A stretch of DNA of 64,000 nt from JBCCGL01 sp039029275 (GTDB taxonomy: Bacteria > Pseudomonadota > Gammaproteobacteria > JBCCGL01). The stretch is taken from the NCBI GenBank assembly GCA_039029275.1, contig JBCCGL010000002.1, positions 124,001-188,000 of the forward strand, given 5' to 3'. This document shows, one piece after another, positions 7,566-16,610 of the stretch. Position 1 is the stretch's first letter. The number at the start of each line of letters is the position of its first letter. A program made the translations under genes and the position numbers. The notes under the pieces were generated by a model. The model saw only the letters and a program-made list of their open reading frames with translations, did no database searches and had not been told where the DNA came from.

Positions 7566-8822
7566 TTAGTCATCGCAACTAATGCCGTTATCCTTGATGA
7601 GGTGCTCATACCGTTGGTCGGTCAGTGTTCGCAGAAAACACACCATGGATTCGACCTGATCATCGGTCATCGGGTCACTGACAGCGAGTAAATCATTTGC
7701 GACCGTTTCCGGTACCTCCGGTGCTCGCCACGGCACTCCCGTTTCAGGATTGTTTGCACGGACAACAGGATTGACAAAGTGATCATAAAATTCGACAACG
7801 GTTTTTAGCTCACGAAACACCCCATTGTGCATGTACGGACCTGTGACTGCGACGTTGCGTAATCCGACCGTTTTAAATTTTCCTCGATCTGCCGGATCAT
7901 TAATCGCAGTATTTGCGAAAAGCCCAAGGTCGACTTCGGTAACGCCGTTCAGTTGACGCAAATCAAGATTTTCCGGAATACCGATATTGTGATACTCGTA
8001 GCCACTGAATGTCTCCCGAAATTTGTTTATCGGATCACCCAATGCATGAAGTTGATGGCAAATACTGCAGTTCGCGAATTGCGAAAAGAATATTGCCTTT
8101 CCGGTGAGCTCTTTAAACGACAGCGCATAATCGCCGGTTAATGAGCGATCGTACTTGGAGTCAAATGGGGCGAATTGCTCGGTTTCTTCAAACGCCGCAA
8201 TACTCTCGGCCATCGCCGTGTAAGCCGCGTTTGTTTGATCGAAAATATCATCACCAAACAACACTTTGAAGGCTTCGACATAATCTTCATTTTCCATCAA
8301 TCGCGCGACGGCTGCAGCTTCATCAGGCAGTCCCATCTCGGCGGGGCCAATGGGTGGTTCTGCGGCTTGCTCAGCCAGGGTCGCAGCGCGACCGTCCCAG
8401 AAAAACCCGCCCAATGCGCCGATGTATGTATTGTTATTGTTGTGAGGGTTATGGCGCGAGCGGGTTGCCGTGGCCTGAAATGTAGGTGAAAATTTTGAGT
8501 ACGCCGCGCTCGGCGCGTTTCGATCTCCGAGCGATATGCCGTTGTCCCCCAATGAGGCCGCACCAATCCGGCCATTCGCATCCAGCCGGTTGTCGATAAA
8601 CCCGTGGTCAGGCGAGTGGCACGTGGCGCAGGATTGCGTCCGGTTCAAGCTCAAATTGACATCGTGATAAAGCGCTTCGCCTAACGCGGCTCGCGATTCG
8701 CTGAGCGCGTTTCCCGATGAAGATGATGAACCGCCTCCGCACGCTGTTAATAAAAACGGAATCAACAGTGCCGTCACGAGTGCTCTGCATTCAGCACTGA
8801 TCGGTGGTGTTAACGATTGCAT
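7566..8822 (-). CDS. Di-heme cytochrome c peroxidase (MauG/CcpA family), lipoprotein
   Basis: A 418-residue exported protein. A lipobox (LTAC, Cys28) is followed by Gly-Gly-Gly and a serine run, so it should be an outer-membrane lipoprotein. There are two c-type heme sites: CATCH at residues 65-69 and CSICH near 250. The spacing and the later GPYMHNG motif (distal Met/His region) fit the bacterial di-heme peroxidase/MauG superfamily. It may reduce peroxide or act as a redox enzyme on iron or its ligands. I chose the ATG at 8822 because the longer frame starts at TTG. It is divergent from an imelysin gene across a Fur-like site. Confidence 0.88.
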   Translation of the reverse strand: MQSLTPPISAECRALVTALLIPFLLTACGGGSSSSSGNALSESRAALGEALYHDVNLSLNRTQSCATCHSPDHGFIDNRLDANGRIGAASLGDNGISLGDRNAPSAAYSKFSPTFQATATRSRHNPHNNNNTYIGALGGFFWDGRAATLAEQAAEPPIGPAEMGLPDEAAAVARLMENEDYVEAFKVLFGDDIFDQTNAAYTAMAESIAAFEETEQFAPFDSKYDRSLTGDYALSFKELTGKAIFFSQFANCSICHQLHALGDPINKFRETFSGYEYHNIGIPENLDLRQLNGVTEVDLGLFANTAINDPADRGKFKTVGLRNVAVTGPYMHNGVFRELKTVVEFYDHFVNPVVRANNPETGVPWRAPEVPETVANDLLAVSDPMTDDQVESMVCFLRTLTDQRYEHLIKDNGISCDD

Positions 8823-8908
8823 CAGGAAACAAATCAAGTCGCGAGTAATCGAGTTTAAACAAACGGGCGTATGAACTAAATACCGACTTTGATGTCAGTA
8901 AACGAATT

Positions 8909-8927
8909 GACAATGATTCTTATTAAC
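8909..8927. promoter_or_regulatory. Fur-like box in the peroxidase/imelysin divergent promoter
   Basis: GACAATGATTCTTATTAAC matches the 19-base Fur consensus at about 14 positions. It lies between the divergent di-heme peroxidase and imelysin genes, 66 bases before the imelysin start and 87 before the peroxidase start, so one site could control both. Confidence 0.6.
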
Positions 8928-8992
8928 ATTAATGTCATTAAATAAATCTAATAATCACGCTTATCTTTGAAAACACAGAGGAATCACCTGTA

Positions 8993-10504
8993 ATGGTTAA
9001 ACTACATACTCTAGGCGCAGGTCTATTGTCATGCACGCTGGTCGCCGGTTGTGGCGGCAGCAGCAGTAGCAGTAGCAGCGAGTTCGAGAATGATCTCGAC
9101 GCACTGCGCATGGTTCTATCCACCAATGCTGATATCGCGTTCGCGGTCTACTCTGACGCGGTTGATACAGCACAGGCCCTTAAAACTGCCCTGACCACTC
9201 TCGCCAATGACCAGGACGCAGCAGCGTTGGAGGCCGCCAAACAAGCTTGGCTGGTTGCGCGCGAGCCCTATGGCCAGTCCGAAGTGTATCGCTTTCGCAA
9301 TAGTCCAATCGATGACGATCCGGATACCGCCGATGCGGAAGACGGCCCTGAAGGCAGCTTGAACGCATGGCCTCTGGGTGAAGCGCTGATCGACTACGTG
9401 CAAGCCACAACCTCAGACTTCACTGATGATCAGGTTGGGGTCAGCGACCACCAGGTAACAGGCGTTACCAATCCGATCACTGCGGCTTTTGCAAACGCGA
9501 ATATGGCTGACAACATCATTGGCTCGACCGTCACCATCGACGACGCGCTGCTGGATACGTCAGCATCCGCGGATGACGAGCACGATGTCATTTCCGGTTA
9601 CCACGCGATCGAGTTCCTGCTGTGGGGACAGGATCTGAACAGTACCGGCGCAGAAACCAGCGGTTCAGACCGAAACCTCGCAGTGAAAACACATGATGCT
9701 GCAAACCGTGCAATGGGAGGCGAGCGCCCGCTTTCGGACTTCAACACCACCAATGGCGTGTGCACCACCGCAGGTGCAGTCGCGGCTGATGCTACTCCGT
9801 GTATGCGCCGTCATGAATACCTCACGGTTGCAGTTGACAAGCTTATCGCCGAGCTGGAATTTGTGCGCGATCACTGGGCAGCAGGTACCGCAGGCAACTA
9901 CCGCGATACGTTTGAAAACCCGGCTGATCTGGCGGCGGCTGAAGCCAGCTTCCTCGAAATCCTTACCGGCATGGGCACCATGTCTGAGGGTGAACTTGCA
10001 GGTGAGCGCATGCAAATCTCCTTGTCAGCAAACTCACAGGAAGACGAGCATTCGTGCTTCTCTGACAACACTCACCGCGATATATGGTTGAACGCCGAAG
10101 GCGTAGCCAACATGTTCAACGGTGAATACGCGGGTTACGACAGCACGCTTGACGGCACCGATGACAACACCGCGAGAGCGGTAAGCGGCTTCGGTATCGA
10201 CGACTACCTCGCAGAGGTGGGTGCGGATGAGTTGAGTTCCAATGTTACCAATGCGCTGACGGAAACTGAAACCAACTATACCGCGCTTGACGCTGCTGCA
10301 CGCGCCGGAATGCCTGTGGACGTTCTGGTTCAAGATGCAGCGGGAGCAGATGCAGCACCAATGCGTGACACCATCGTCTCGCTCAACGCGCAATCAACGC
10401 TTATCGCGCAGATTGCTGTTGATTTGGAACTTGGGTCTGCTGATGAAGTCGTTGATCCGGACGCGTCGGAGTGCGATACAACCGATCCTACTGCAGAATG
10501 TTAG
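8993..10504 (+). CDS. Imelysin-like (M75/IrpA family) lipoprotein with intact GxHxxE
   Basis: A 503-residue exported protein. A lipobox ending at Cys20 is followed by Gly-Gly and seven serines. The imelysin core has WLVAREPYGQSEVYRF near 83-98 and the family's metal-site motif as GYHAIEFLLWG from residue 202. An N-terminal half with that motif and a C-terminal half with LTETETNYTALD are typical of the long imelysin form seen in IrpA-like proteins. Family members are associated with iron uptake. Peptidase activity is doubtful for many. It is the only one of the three imelysins here that keeps the His-Glu motif. A Fur-like site lies upstream, a strong terminator follows, and a di-heme oxidoreductase gene comes next. 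Confidence 0.9.
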   Translation: MVKLHTLGAGLLSCTLVAGCGGSSSSSSSEFENDLDALRMVLSTNADIAFAVYSDAVDTAQALKTALTTLANDQDAAALEAAKQAWLVAREPYGQSEVYRFRNSPIDDDPDTADAEDGPEGSLNAWPLGEALIDYVQATTSDFTDDQVGVSDHQVTGVTNPITAAFANANMADNIIGSTVTIDDALLDTSASADDEHDVISGYHAIEFLLWGQDLNSTGAETSGSDRNLAVKTHDAANRAMGGERPLSDFNTTNGVCTTAGAVAADATPCMRRHEYLTVAVDKLIAELEFVRDHWAAGTAGNYRDTFENPADLAAAEASFLEILTGMGTMSEGELAGERMQISLSANSQEDEHSCFSDNTHRDIWLNAEGVANMFNGEYAGYDSTLDGTDDNTARAVSGFGIDDYLAEVGADELSSNVTNALTETETNYTALDAAARAGMPVDVLVQDAAGADAAPMRDTIVSLNAQSTLIAQIAVDLELGSADEVVDPDASECDTTDPTAEC

Positions 10505-10531
10505 TCCTTCAACGTTAAATCTGTAACGAAG

Positions 10532-10563
10532 CGGGCAACCGATAGCGGTTGCCCGTTTTTTTT
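10532..10563 (+). terminator. Intrinsic terminator after the imelysin gene
   Basis: A perfect 9-bp stem CGGGCAACC / GGTTGCCCG with a six-base loop (GATAGC) is followed by eight T. It starts 28 bases after the imelysin stop, so the di-heme oxidoreductase downstream either has its own promoter or is reached by partial readthrough. Confidence 0.9.
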
Positions 10564-10614
10564 GCGCGAGTAAAATTCTCGCTGCCTTTTTTCGGAATTT
10601 AATATTTCGCCCTG

Positions 10615-12084
10615 ATGAACAAATCAATGTGGCTATCACTGGTGCTGCTTGGCGCCATGCTATCGGTCGCATACGTCTGGTTCGTGTCAGGCACCACTGC
10701 GCCCGAGCTTGATTCTTCCGAGCGTCTACCTGGTGGAGAGGGTTCGGTCTCAATCAAACCTTTTGCATCATTCATGCTGCCGCCAACGAATATGGCGGAG
10801 GCAGACAGGCCCAATTTTCACGCGGGTAAAGCACTCGCCCGGCAGCCTTGGATAAAGGCCCCTACGATCACCGATGCCCGTGACGGTCTGGGCCCGATTT
10901 ACAACGCGCGAACGTGTCTGGCGTGTCACCTTAATGGGGGACGCGGCGTCGTTCCCGAACAGCCGGATCGAATGTTGGTAAGCGGTATTGTTCGATTAAG
11001 CATACCGGGTAAAAACGAACACGGTGAAGCGCTCCCGGAGCCGGTGTACGGCGGGCAATTTCAATCGCAATCCGTTGCGTTGTTGCACCAGCTACGCGGT
11101 TCTGCCGGAATAGAAACCACTCACGATCCTAAGATCGTTAGACCCGAAGGCTATGTTTACATTCGTTGGCACGAACAGAACTACACGTATCCCGACGGAA
11201 AAACTTTGCGCTTGCAGTACCCCGAAATTCAGATTCGCAATCTGGGTTACGGCGAGTTGCACGAAAATGTCATGACCAGTTTGCGCAACGCGCCACCGAT
11301 TCACGGCATGGGGCTATTGCAGGGAATCGCGCAAAGTGACATCGACGCACTGGCTGATCCCGATGATGCCGACGCTAACGGCATCTCCGGCCGTGTAAAT
11401 ATAGTGTGGGATTTCAGCTCGAAGCGTGCAGTGCCGGGCCGCTTCGGCTGGAAGGCTAACTCGGCCAATATCCGCGATCAGGTGGCAGGCGCCTTTCGCG
11501 GGGATGTTGGCATCGTTAATTCTGTGTTTCCGGAACAGCCGTGCACAAGCGCGCAACCGGCCTGCGTACATTCTCCGCACGGTACCGATGAAAACGGACT
11601 GGAGTTGGCCGATCCTTTGTTGAAACTTGCCGTCGACTTTACGCGGTCGCTTGCCGTACCAAAACGACGCAAGCCCGAGCACGAACTCGTCATGGCCGGA
11701 CGTGAGAACTTCTACAGCGTTGGCTGCGCGGAGTGTCATCAGCCATCGTTCACAACAATGGCAAACGCGGATTTCCCGCATTTGTCAGAGCAAAAAATAT
11801 GGCCTTACACAGACTTGTTATTGCACGATATGGGGCAGGCGCTGGCGGACAATCGGCCCGACTTTGACGCCAGTGGCAGCGAGTGGCGCACCCCACCATT
11901 GTGGGGTGTGGGTTTGAGTAAGGCGGTAAATGGCAATAACCAGCTCTTGCACGATGGCCGCGCGCGCAACGTTGAAGAAGCAATAATCTGGCACGGCGGG
12001 GAGGCGCAAGCCAGTCGCGATAAATTTGCCGCGCTCAGCCAGGCGAACCGCAAAGCGTTAATCGCGTTTGTACGCTCGCTTTAA
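10615..12084 (+). CDS. Di-heme oxidoreductase, DUF1111 ('thiol oxidoreductase') family
   Basis: A 489-residue exported protein anchored by or cleaved at an N-terminal hydrophobic segment (residues 5-25). The first heme site is CLACH at 101-105 (context TCLACHLNGGRG) and the second is CAECH near 370. Between them, the HGMGLLQGI and PGRFGWKAN segments are hallmarks of the DUF1111 di-heme family. In other proteobacteria this family sits with imelysin and DUF1513 genes, as here. The reaction is not established. A redox role on periplasmic iron is inferred from context. It converges on an imelysin gene with only 15 bases between the stops. Confidence 0.88.
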   Translation: MNKSMWLSLVLLGAMLSVAYVWFVSGTTAPELDSSERLPGGEGSVSIKPFASFMLPPTNMAEADRPNFHAGKALARQPWIKAPTITDARDGLGPIYNARTCLACHLNGGRGVVPEQPDRMLVSGIVRLSIPGKNEHGEALPEPVYGGQFQSQSVALLHQLRGSAGIETTHDPKIVRPEGYVYIRWHEQNYTYPDGKTLRLQYPEIQIRNLGYGELHENVMTSLRNAPPIHGMGLLQGIAQSDIDALADPDDADANGISGRVNIVWDFSSKRAVPGRFGWKANSANIRDQVAGAFRGDVGIVNSVFPEQPCTSAQPACVHSPHGTDENGLELADPLLKLAVDFTRSLAVPKRRKPEHELVMAGRENFYSVGCAECHQPSFTTMANADFPHLSEQKIWPYTDLLLHDMGQALADNRPDFDASGSEWRTPPLWGVGLSKAVNGNNQLLHDGRARNVEEAIIWHGGEAQASRDKFAALSQANRKALIAFVRSL

Positions 12085-12099
12085 TGTCGCGTGGATTTA

Positions 12100-13188
12100 C
12101 TAATCTCCGTCGGTAAAGTTAATTCCGGGGTCGACATTAATCCCCTGCAGAATTTCGCGCTTGAAGTTGCCGTCCAGTGCGATCAATGCCGGCTCGAGAA
12201 GCGCATTGTCCTGCGCGGTAATGGCGGCGCGCACTGCCGCGATGTTGCCCTCGACCGTCGCGATTTCCGCTTGAAATCCTGCCGATTCCATCAAGCTAAA
12301 AAAGCTGACAGTGGTATCGGTAGTTCCGTTCAGCAACACTTCAACTTCGTCGATGGCGCGCGACATGTTATCCCAGTTGTGTTCAGACAATAGGGCGGTG
12401 AGTGTCACCACACTGCGTTTGTGCAGGTAGTCGATATAGAACTGAACGGCAACTATAAGCGTGGCCACCGGGTCCGCGCCATCGTCGAGATTACGATCGA
12501 CAAACAGTGTTCGATAAGGAGTGCCGGTGCTATTGAAATCAACCTGCCAACCGTTTTGTATCACCGTCGCATGTTTGATCAACTGCGCTGCCATTCCTGC
12601 AAGGATTTCGCATTTACGCGCGTTGAGCTGATAGTCGCTGACAATATTGCCCGCGACTGTTGAATGACCAACGTCGGATGTTTCAAAGCTCAGAATTTCC
12701 AATGCAAGCAGTCCAACATTGGTAAAAGGCAAGGCGTCAAAAAATGCAGAGTCGAGTGTGTCCGCCCCTGCGATTTGATTGCTGATTAAATTGCGTACTG
12801 TTCCGGTGTAGTTGACACCGTTAACTCGGAATGAGTCGATAAAACTGAAAGTTGGAAAAATCAAATCAACGTCCATCGGGCCGAAGTTATACGCCGCCAG
12901 TCGAAACCATGTTTCTGACAGGTTTCGCCATGCCTGCTGCACCTCACCTAGGTTTGTCTCATCGATCGTCGTGCAGAAATTGTCTGCTGCAGTCGCTAGC
13001 GCCGTGGCCTGCGTAACAAAGGTGTCAGTTAGTGGAATAAGCTGATTATCAACGTGCTCGCGAGAGGCAGTGTAAACGGCGTCTTCGCGCGTTCCGCCCG
13101 AGCTGCTGCTACTGCTTCCGCCGCCGCAGCTGCTGATGAAAAACGCGACCAGGGCGGTGATAATTGTGAGCTTGATTCGTTGATTCAT
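12100..13188 (-). CDS. Imelysin-family lipoprotein, degenerate metal motif
   Basis: A 362-residue lipoprotein: the signal peptide ends in a lipobox with Cys21, followed by GGG and six serines. The core retains the imelysin order (TNLGEVQQAWRNLSETWFRL near 78-97, FPTFSFIDSF, then the motif region), but the GxHxxE site reads GLLALE (159-164), with Leu in place of His. A metal-binding or peptidase role like the canonical motif is therefore unlikely. A scaffold or ligand-binding role is possible. The ATG has a GGAG ribosome site. It is the last gene of the minus-strand group imelysin, DUF1513, TonB receptor, DUF1513, imelysin, and lies 30 bases after the DUF1513 gene. Confidence 0.87.
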   Translation of the reverse strand: MNQRIKLTIITALVAFFISSCGGGSSSSSSGGTREDAVYTASREHVDNQLIPLTDTFVTQATALATAADNFCTTIDETNLGEVQQAWRNLSETWFRLAAYNFGPMDVDLIFPTFSFIDSFRVNGVNYTGTVRNLISNQIAGADTLDSAFFDALPFTNVGLLALEILSFETSDVGHSTVAGNIVSDYQLNARKCEILAGMAAQLIKHATVIQNGWQVDFNSTGTPYRTLFVDRNLDDGADPVATLIVAVQFYIDYLHKRSVVTLTALLSEHNWDNMSRAIDEVEVLLNGTTDTTVSFFSLMESAGFQAEIATVEGNIAAVRAAITAQDNALLEPALIALDGNFKREILQGINVDPGINFTDGD

Positions 13189-13218
13189 GACAGCGTCTCC
13201 GGATTTGGCTCACTCGAG

Positions 13219-14346
13219 TCAAATATAAGATAAATGATTATCCCAACGCACATCGGCTGCATGCAAGCGTCGAGATTTGTCTTCTTTCAAGGTGTTTGCG
13301 TCGATGTAGCGGATGTGACCGTTCGAATTGCTTAGAACAAAAAATTGCTGGTCGTCGGTTACGGTAACGCCGGATACGTCAAAAAGCGTGTGGTAACCGC
13401 TGAACGATCCGGTGTCGATATTCCAGAATGCGGCCAGATTTCCACGCGGGCTGGTAAACGCAGCCACACCCGCGTCGTTATTAACGGCAACGCTGCCGAC
13501 GTAGTCGCGCATTTCGCGCAAAACGTTTACGGGTTCATGAAAAACTCGAATGGAACGGCCGGGTGTGAGCACGCCTGCCAACGGTGCGACCGAGTCGTTA
13601 TCCATCGCGGCACGTTGCAGTTGAAAACCGATAGCGACGCGTCCGTCGCGAGCGACAGCCAGGTGCCGCATACTCGCTTTTGGGTAAGGGATACGGTGTT
13701 GTTCCGTGAGTGAGCCGTCTTGGGTGTCGATTAACACAAGACTCGAATCCATGGAATCAAGATTGAGTTTTTCACGACCACTTTCCGGTCGCGTAAGAAT
13801 ACCGCCATTGGCCACAATCAGCGTGCGTCCATCCGGCATCATTCGGATTTCGTGCGGCCCGATGCCATGGCTTTCGAATTCGTCGAGCACCTGGTAGTTA
13901 TCTGCGTCCCGAACGACGACCATCCCGCGTCCGCTTGCAAGATTGTTCTCAGTGGTGAAGAGTTTGGCGCCATCCGGGCTGAAAACTGCATGACCGAAAA
14001 AATGCCGCTCGGCCTGAGACTGAACGCGCGCCACGATTTTGCTGTTGCGAAGATCGACCTCAACGGATTCCATTGAGGGCCGCCGTCCCATCATCACTGC
14101 ATGGCCCGCGCGCAAGGGATGCGCGATTATTGAATGTCCGCGAAAACCGGAGAGAACGTGCCGCGATGTTGCTGTCGAGCTATCCCACCACCCGAGACCG
14201 TCACCGTCGCGTTTGTGTTGAGCAGCAGAAACCAGAATTCGAGTTCGCTCGTCGGCTGATGTGCTGGACATCCAAGCGACCGTCCCGGCACCGCTCAGCC
14301 CGATTGCGGCGAGAGCTTTTAATGTACTGCGGCGCGATAACGACAT
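13219..14346 (-). CDS. DUF1513 beta-propeller protein, Tat-exported
   Basis: A 375-residue protein with a twin-arginine signal (LSRRSTLKALAAIG at 3-16). The body is a series of short beta repeats with FGHAVFSPDGAKLFTTEN, a second GIGPHEIRMMPDGRTLIVAN and a later HLAVARDGRVAIG, the pattern of DUF1513, a WD40/YVTN-like propeller. Tat export suggests folding, perhaps with a cofactor, before crossing the membrane. DUF1513 genes commonly accompany imelysin and di-heme genes in iron loci, and the function is unknown. It starts 7 bases after the TonB receptor stop, so the two are co-transcribed. Confidence 0.88.
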   Translation of the reverse strand: MSLSRRSTLKALAAIGLSGAGTVAWMSSTSADERTRILVSAAQHKRDGDGLGWWDSSTATSRHVLSGFRGHSIIAHPLRAGHAVMMGRRPSMESVEVDLRNSKIVARVQSQAERHFFGHAVFSPDGAKLFTTENNLASGRGMVVVRDADNYQVLDEFESHGIGPHEIRMMPDGRTLIVANGGILTRPESGREKLNLDSMDSSLVLIDTQDGSLTEQHRIPYPKASMRHLAVARDGRVAIGFQLQRAAMDNDSVAPLAGVLTPGRSIRVFHEPVNVLREMRDYVGSVAVNNDAGVAAFTSPRGNLAAFWNIDTGSFSGYHTLFDVSGVTVTDDQQFFVLSNSNGHIRYIDANTLKEDKSRRLHAADVRWDNHLSYI

Positions 14347-14353
14347 GTTGGTT

Positions 14354-16576
14354 TTAAAAGTCGAGCTTGTACCCGACGACTAAAGATTGCGGTTTTCCAG
14401 GTCGCGCGCCGAACGGCCGCCGGGCGACGATGGCTTCATCGTCAAACACGTTGTCGATTGTCGCAAAAAATTGTTGATCTTCGGACCACTGATAGTTTGC
14501 GCTGAAGTCGACAACGGTTTGGTCGTCGGTCCGCTCGCCAGATGCGGGCTTGCCGGAACCGGCAACCGTACGCATACTCGAAACGTATTTTATCGCGAGG
14601 TTAAATTGCCACGCGAAACGCGAGATTCCGACTTTGATTGCCATTTGATGCTCGGGAATATAGGGCAGCTGTTCGCCAGCGCGAACGTCCTGTAAATCCG
14701 GCTGGGGAGAGGTGAAGTTATTCTTGATTTCGCTATCAGTGAACGTGTAGGTCACGCTGACCGGAATTTGCAGTCGACTTTGAATGCCGGTGGAAAAGAC
14801 TTTGGCGATCTGCGCTTCCACACCCCAGATATCGACCTCACCCGCGTTGAAACCCAGATCAAGCTGGTCCTGGGCGCACCCCGATGAAAACGTACACGTG
14901 CCTGCGAGATTTCCGTAATCGTTAAAAAATCCGATTACCTCGTAATTCAGATCTTCATCGGTGTGACGAACGCCAAACTCGTAATTGATGCTTTCTTCAG
15001 CATCGACTTCATCTGCGCTGCCAGGCGGCACCGGCACAAAGCCTTTGTGTATTCCCCCGAGCAAGCGCAGGTTGGATGATAACCTGTAGTTGAAACCGAC
15101 GCCGGGGATCAGGACCGTGTCCTTCCGATTGATACGCTCGCCGTTAAGCTTATTGTGAAAATCAGTCTCGATACTCTCTACGCGCAAACCACCGCTCAAA
15201 GTGAGATCGTCGATCACGACTTCGTCGTGCAGGTAAATTGCCAGCGCGTCTGCGCTCGCTTTATTCCGGGTAGTAGTTGTTCTTCCGTTACCGTCATCGA
15301 CAAGCTCACCGTTTTGCATCAAATACCCCTGCGCGGTGTGGTGGCGCTCAATGTAGTCATTATGCAATCGGACACCAATGGCAATCGCGTGCTCGCGTTC
15401 CCCAATAAAAGGGGTCCAGTCGACAACTGTTTGCACGCCTTGCGAAACATAGTCGCGGCCGTTGGCACCGAGCACGAGTGTTTCGGCACTGGTGGTCGAA
15501 TCGCTTTGCCCGGTCAGCACATCGTAGAACCCCGCGTTAACCGGCGAGTCAGGATCGGCCAGAATACTGTTGAGTGACGGTGCGCCATCGCCAAACCTGT
15601 CCAGCTTGTCCCAAACACGGGAAAACTCGCGTCGGTAGATCGTCGTGTTGACGATGTAATCCTCGAAAGGATCATAAAAGTGGCTGACACTGAACTGGTT
15701 TTGATCCCAATCCATCCTGTCTCGCTGGCTCGCCGCGTACCGCCGCACGGGGTTGTCGTCGAAGTCTTCGTCTGTGAGACCGAGATAGGTTTCGTCAGAG
15801 ATTTCATCCGCATAGCCGATTTTGATGTCAAACTGATGGTAAATGTCGGCGTCAATGTCTGTGTTGTAGCTGAGCTTGATTAAGCCATCGTTTTTGTCAA
15901 AGCCGGTTCCGCCGCCGCCATCGAGCTCCTTAAAGCCATCGGTATCAAGGTGCACACCTTCGACCATCCAGCCAAAATTGTCGTCGCTGTCGCCATAAAA
16001 CGCGTGCACCTTCTTGAAGTCGTGACTGCCAAATGCAACTTCGGCGGAGCCGTTTCTGACGCTGTCGTCAAACGCATACGGAATTTCGCGACTGATAAAA
16101 TTGATCGCACCGCCAACCGTGTTGGGCCCGTATTCAATCGCGGACGGTCCCTTGAATACCTCGACCCCCTGCATGCGTGACATAAGCGGAAAATAGTACG
16201 CTGGCGGTGCAGCGTAGGGAGCAGGGGCGAACAGGATGCCATCTTCCATGAGTGCGATTTTGCGGCTACGGTCTGATCCCGAGCCACGCATGCCAATGTT
16301 GGGTCGGAGTCCCCAGCCGTCTTCCTGTCGAACGTAAACTCCGGGGGCATCTTCCAATACCCGATGAATGTCGGTGTAGCGCCAGCGTTTGAGTTCGTCT
16401 TCATCGATTTTTTTTATTGAGCCGGTTTTGCGTTCTTGTTCTTCGCTGTCACCCAGAATCGTGATGGTGTCGATTCGAGTTTTCTCTTCCGCTTGAGTTA
16501 TCGGCGCAAACAGCGCTGCGGTGGCCAGCATAGAAACAGAAGCAGTTAAAGAGAGACGGTTTTTGTTAAAGCGCAT
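14354..16576 (-). CDS. TonB-dependent receptor (FecA-like) of the imelysin cluster
   Basis: A 740-residue outer-membrane receptor. The signal peptide (ITQA-E, about 29 residues) is followed by a TonB-box-like DTITILG. The plug has DIHRVLEDAPGVYVRQEDGW, RKIALMEDGILFAPAPYAAP and MQGVEVFKGPSAIEYGP, and the barrel ends in PQSLVVGYKLDF with a terminal Phe. The MEDGILFAPAPYAAPPAYYF plug loop is typical of receptors for ferric citrate-like or other small ferric complexes. The substrate is not provable here. It sits between two DUF1513 genes, which are themselves flanked by imelysins, so all five probably serve one ligand. No separate promoter was seen. Confidence 0.92.
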   Translation of the reverse strand: MRFNKNRLSLTASVSMLATAALFAPITQAEEKTRIDTITILGDSEEQERKTGSIKKIDEDELKRWRYTDIHRVLEDAPGVYVRQEDGWGLRPNIGMRGSGSDRSRKIALMEDGILFAPAPYAAPPAYYFPLMSRMQGVEVFKGPSAIEYGPNTVGGAINFISREIPYAFDDSVRNGSAEVAFGSHDFKKVHAFYGDSDDNFGWMVEGVHLDTDGFKELDGGGGTGFDKNDGLIKLSYNTDIDADIYHQFDIKIGYADEISDETYLGLTDEDFDDNPVRRYAASQRDRMDWDQNQFSVSHFYDPFEDYIVNTTIYRREFSRVWDKLDRFGDGAPSLNSILADPDSPVNAGFYDVLTGQSDSTTSAETLVLGANGRDYVSQGVQTVVDWTPFIGEREHAIAIGVRLHNDYIERHHTAQGYLMQNGELVDDGNGRTTTTRNKASADALAIYLHDEVVIDDLTLSGGLRVESIETDFHNKLNGERINRKDTVLIPGVGFNYRLSSNLRLLGGIHKGFVPVPPGSADEVDAEESINYEFGVRHTDEDLNYEVIGFFNDYGNLAGTCTFSSGCAQDQLDLGFNAGEVDIWGVEAQIAKVFSTGIQSRLQIPVSVTYTFTDSEIKNNFTSPQPDLQDVRAGEQLPYIPEHQMAIKVGISRFAWQFNLAIKYVSSMRTVAGSGKPASGERTDDQTVVDFSANYQWSEDQQFFATIDNVFDDEAIVARRPFGARPGKPQSLVVGYKLDF

Positions 16577-16610
16577 TGCGTAATTTATTCGTAAGTGGAG
16601 TCAGGGCCGA

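Noticed and set aside
9050..9085. AGC/AGT run as an independent microsatellite feature
   Set aside because: It is coding sequence for the serine linker of a lipoprotein; reported as a shared protein feature instead.
14354..16576. Long antisense ORFs inside the TonB receptor genes and the mshQ-like gene
   Set aside because: They follow the codon pattern of the sense genes in other frames and have no ribosome sites or recognised domains.
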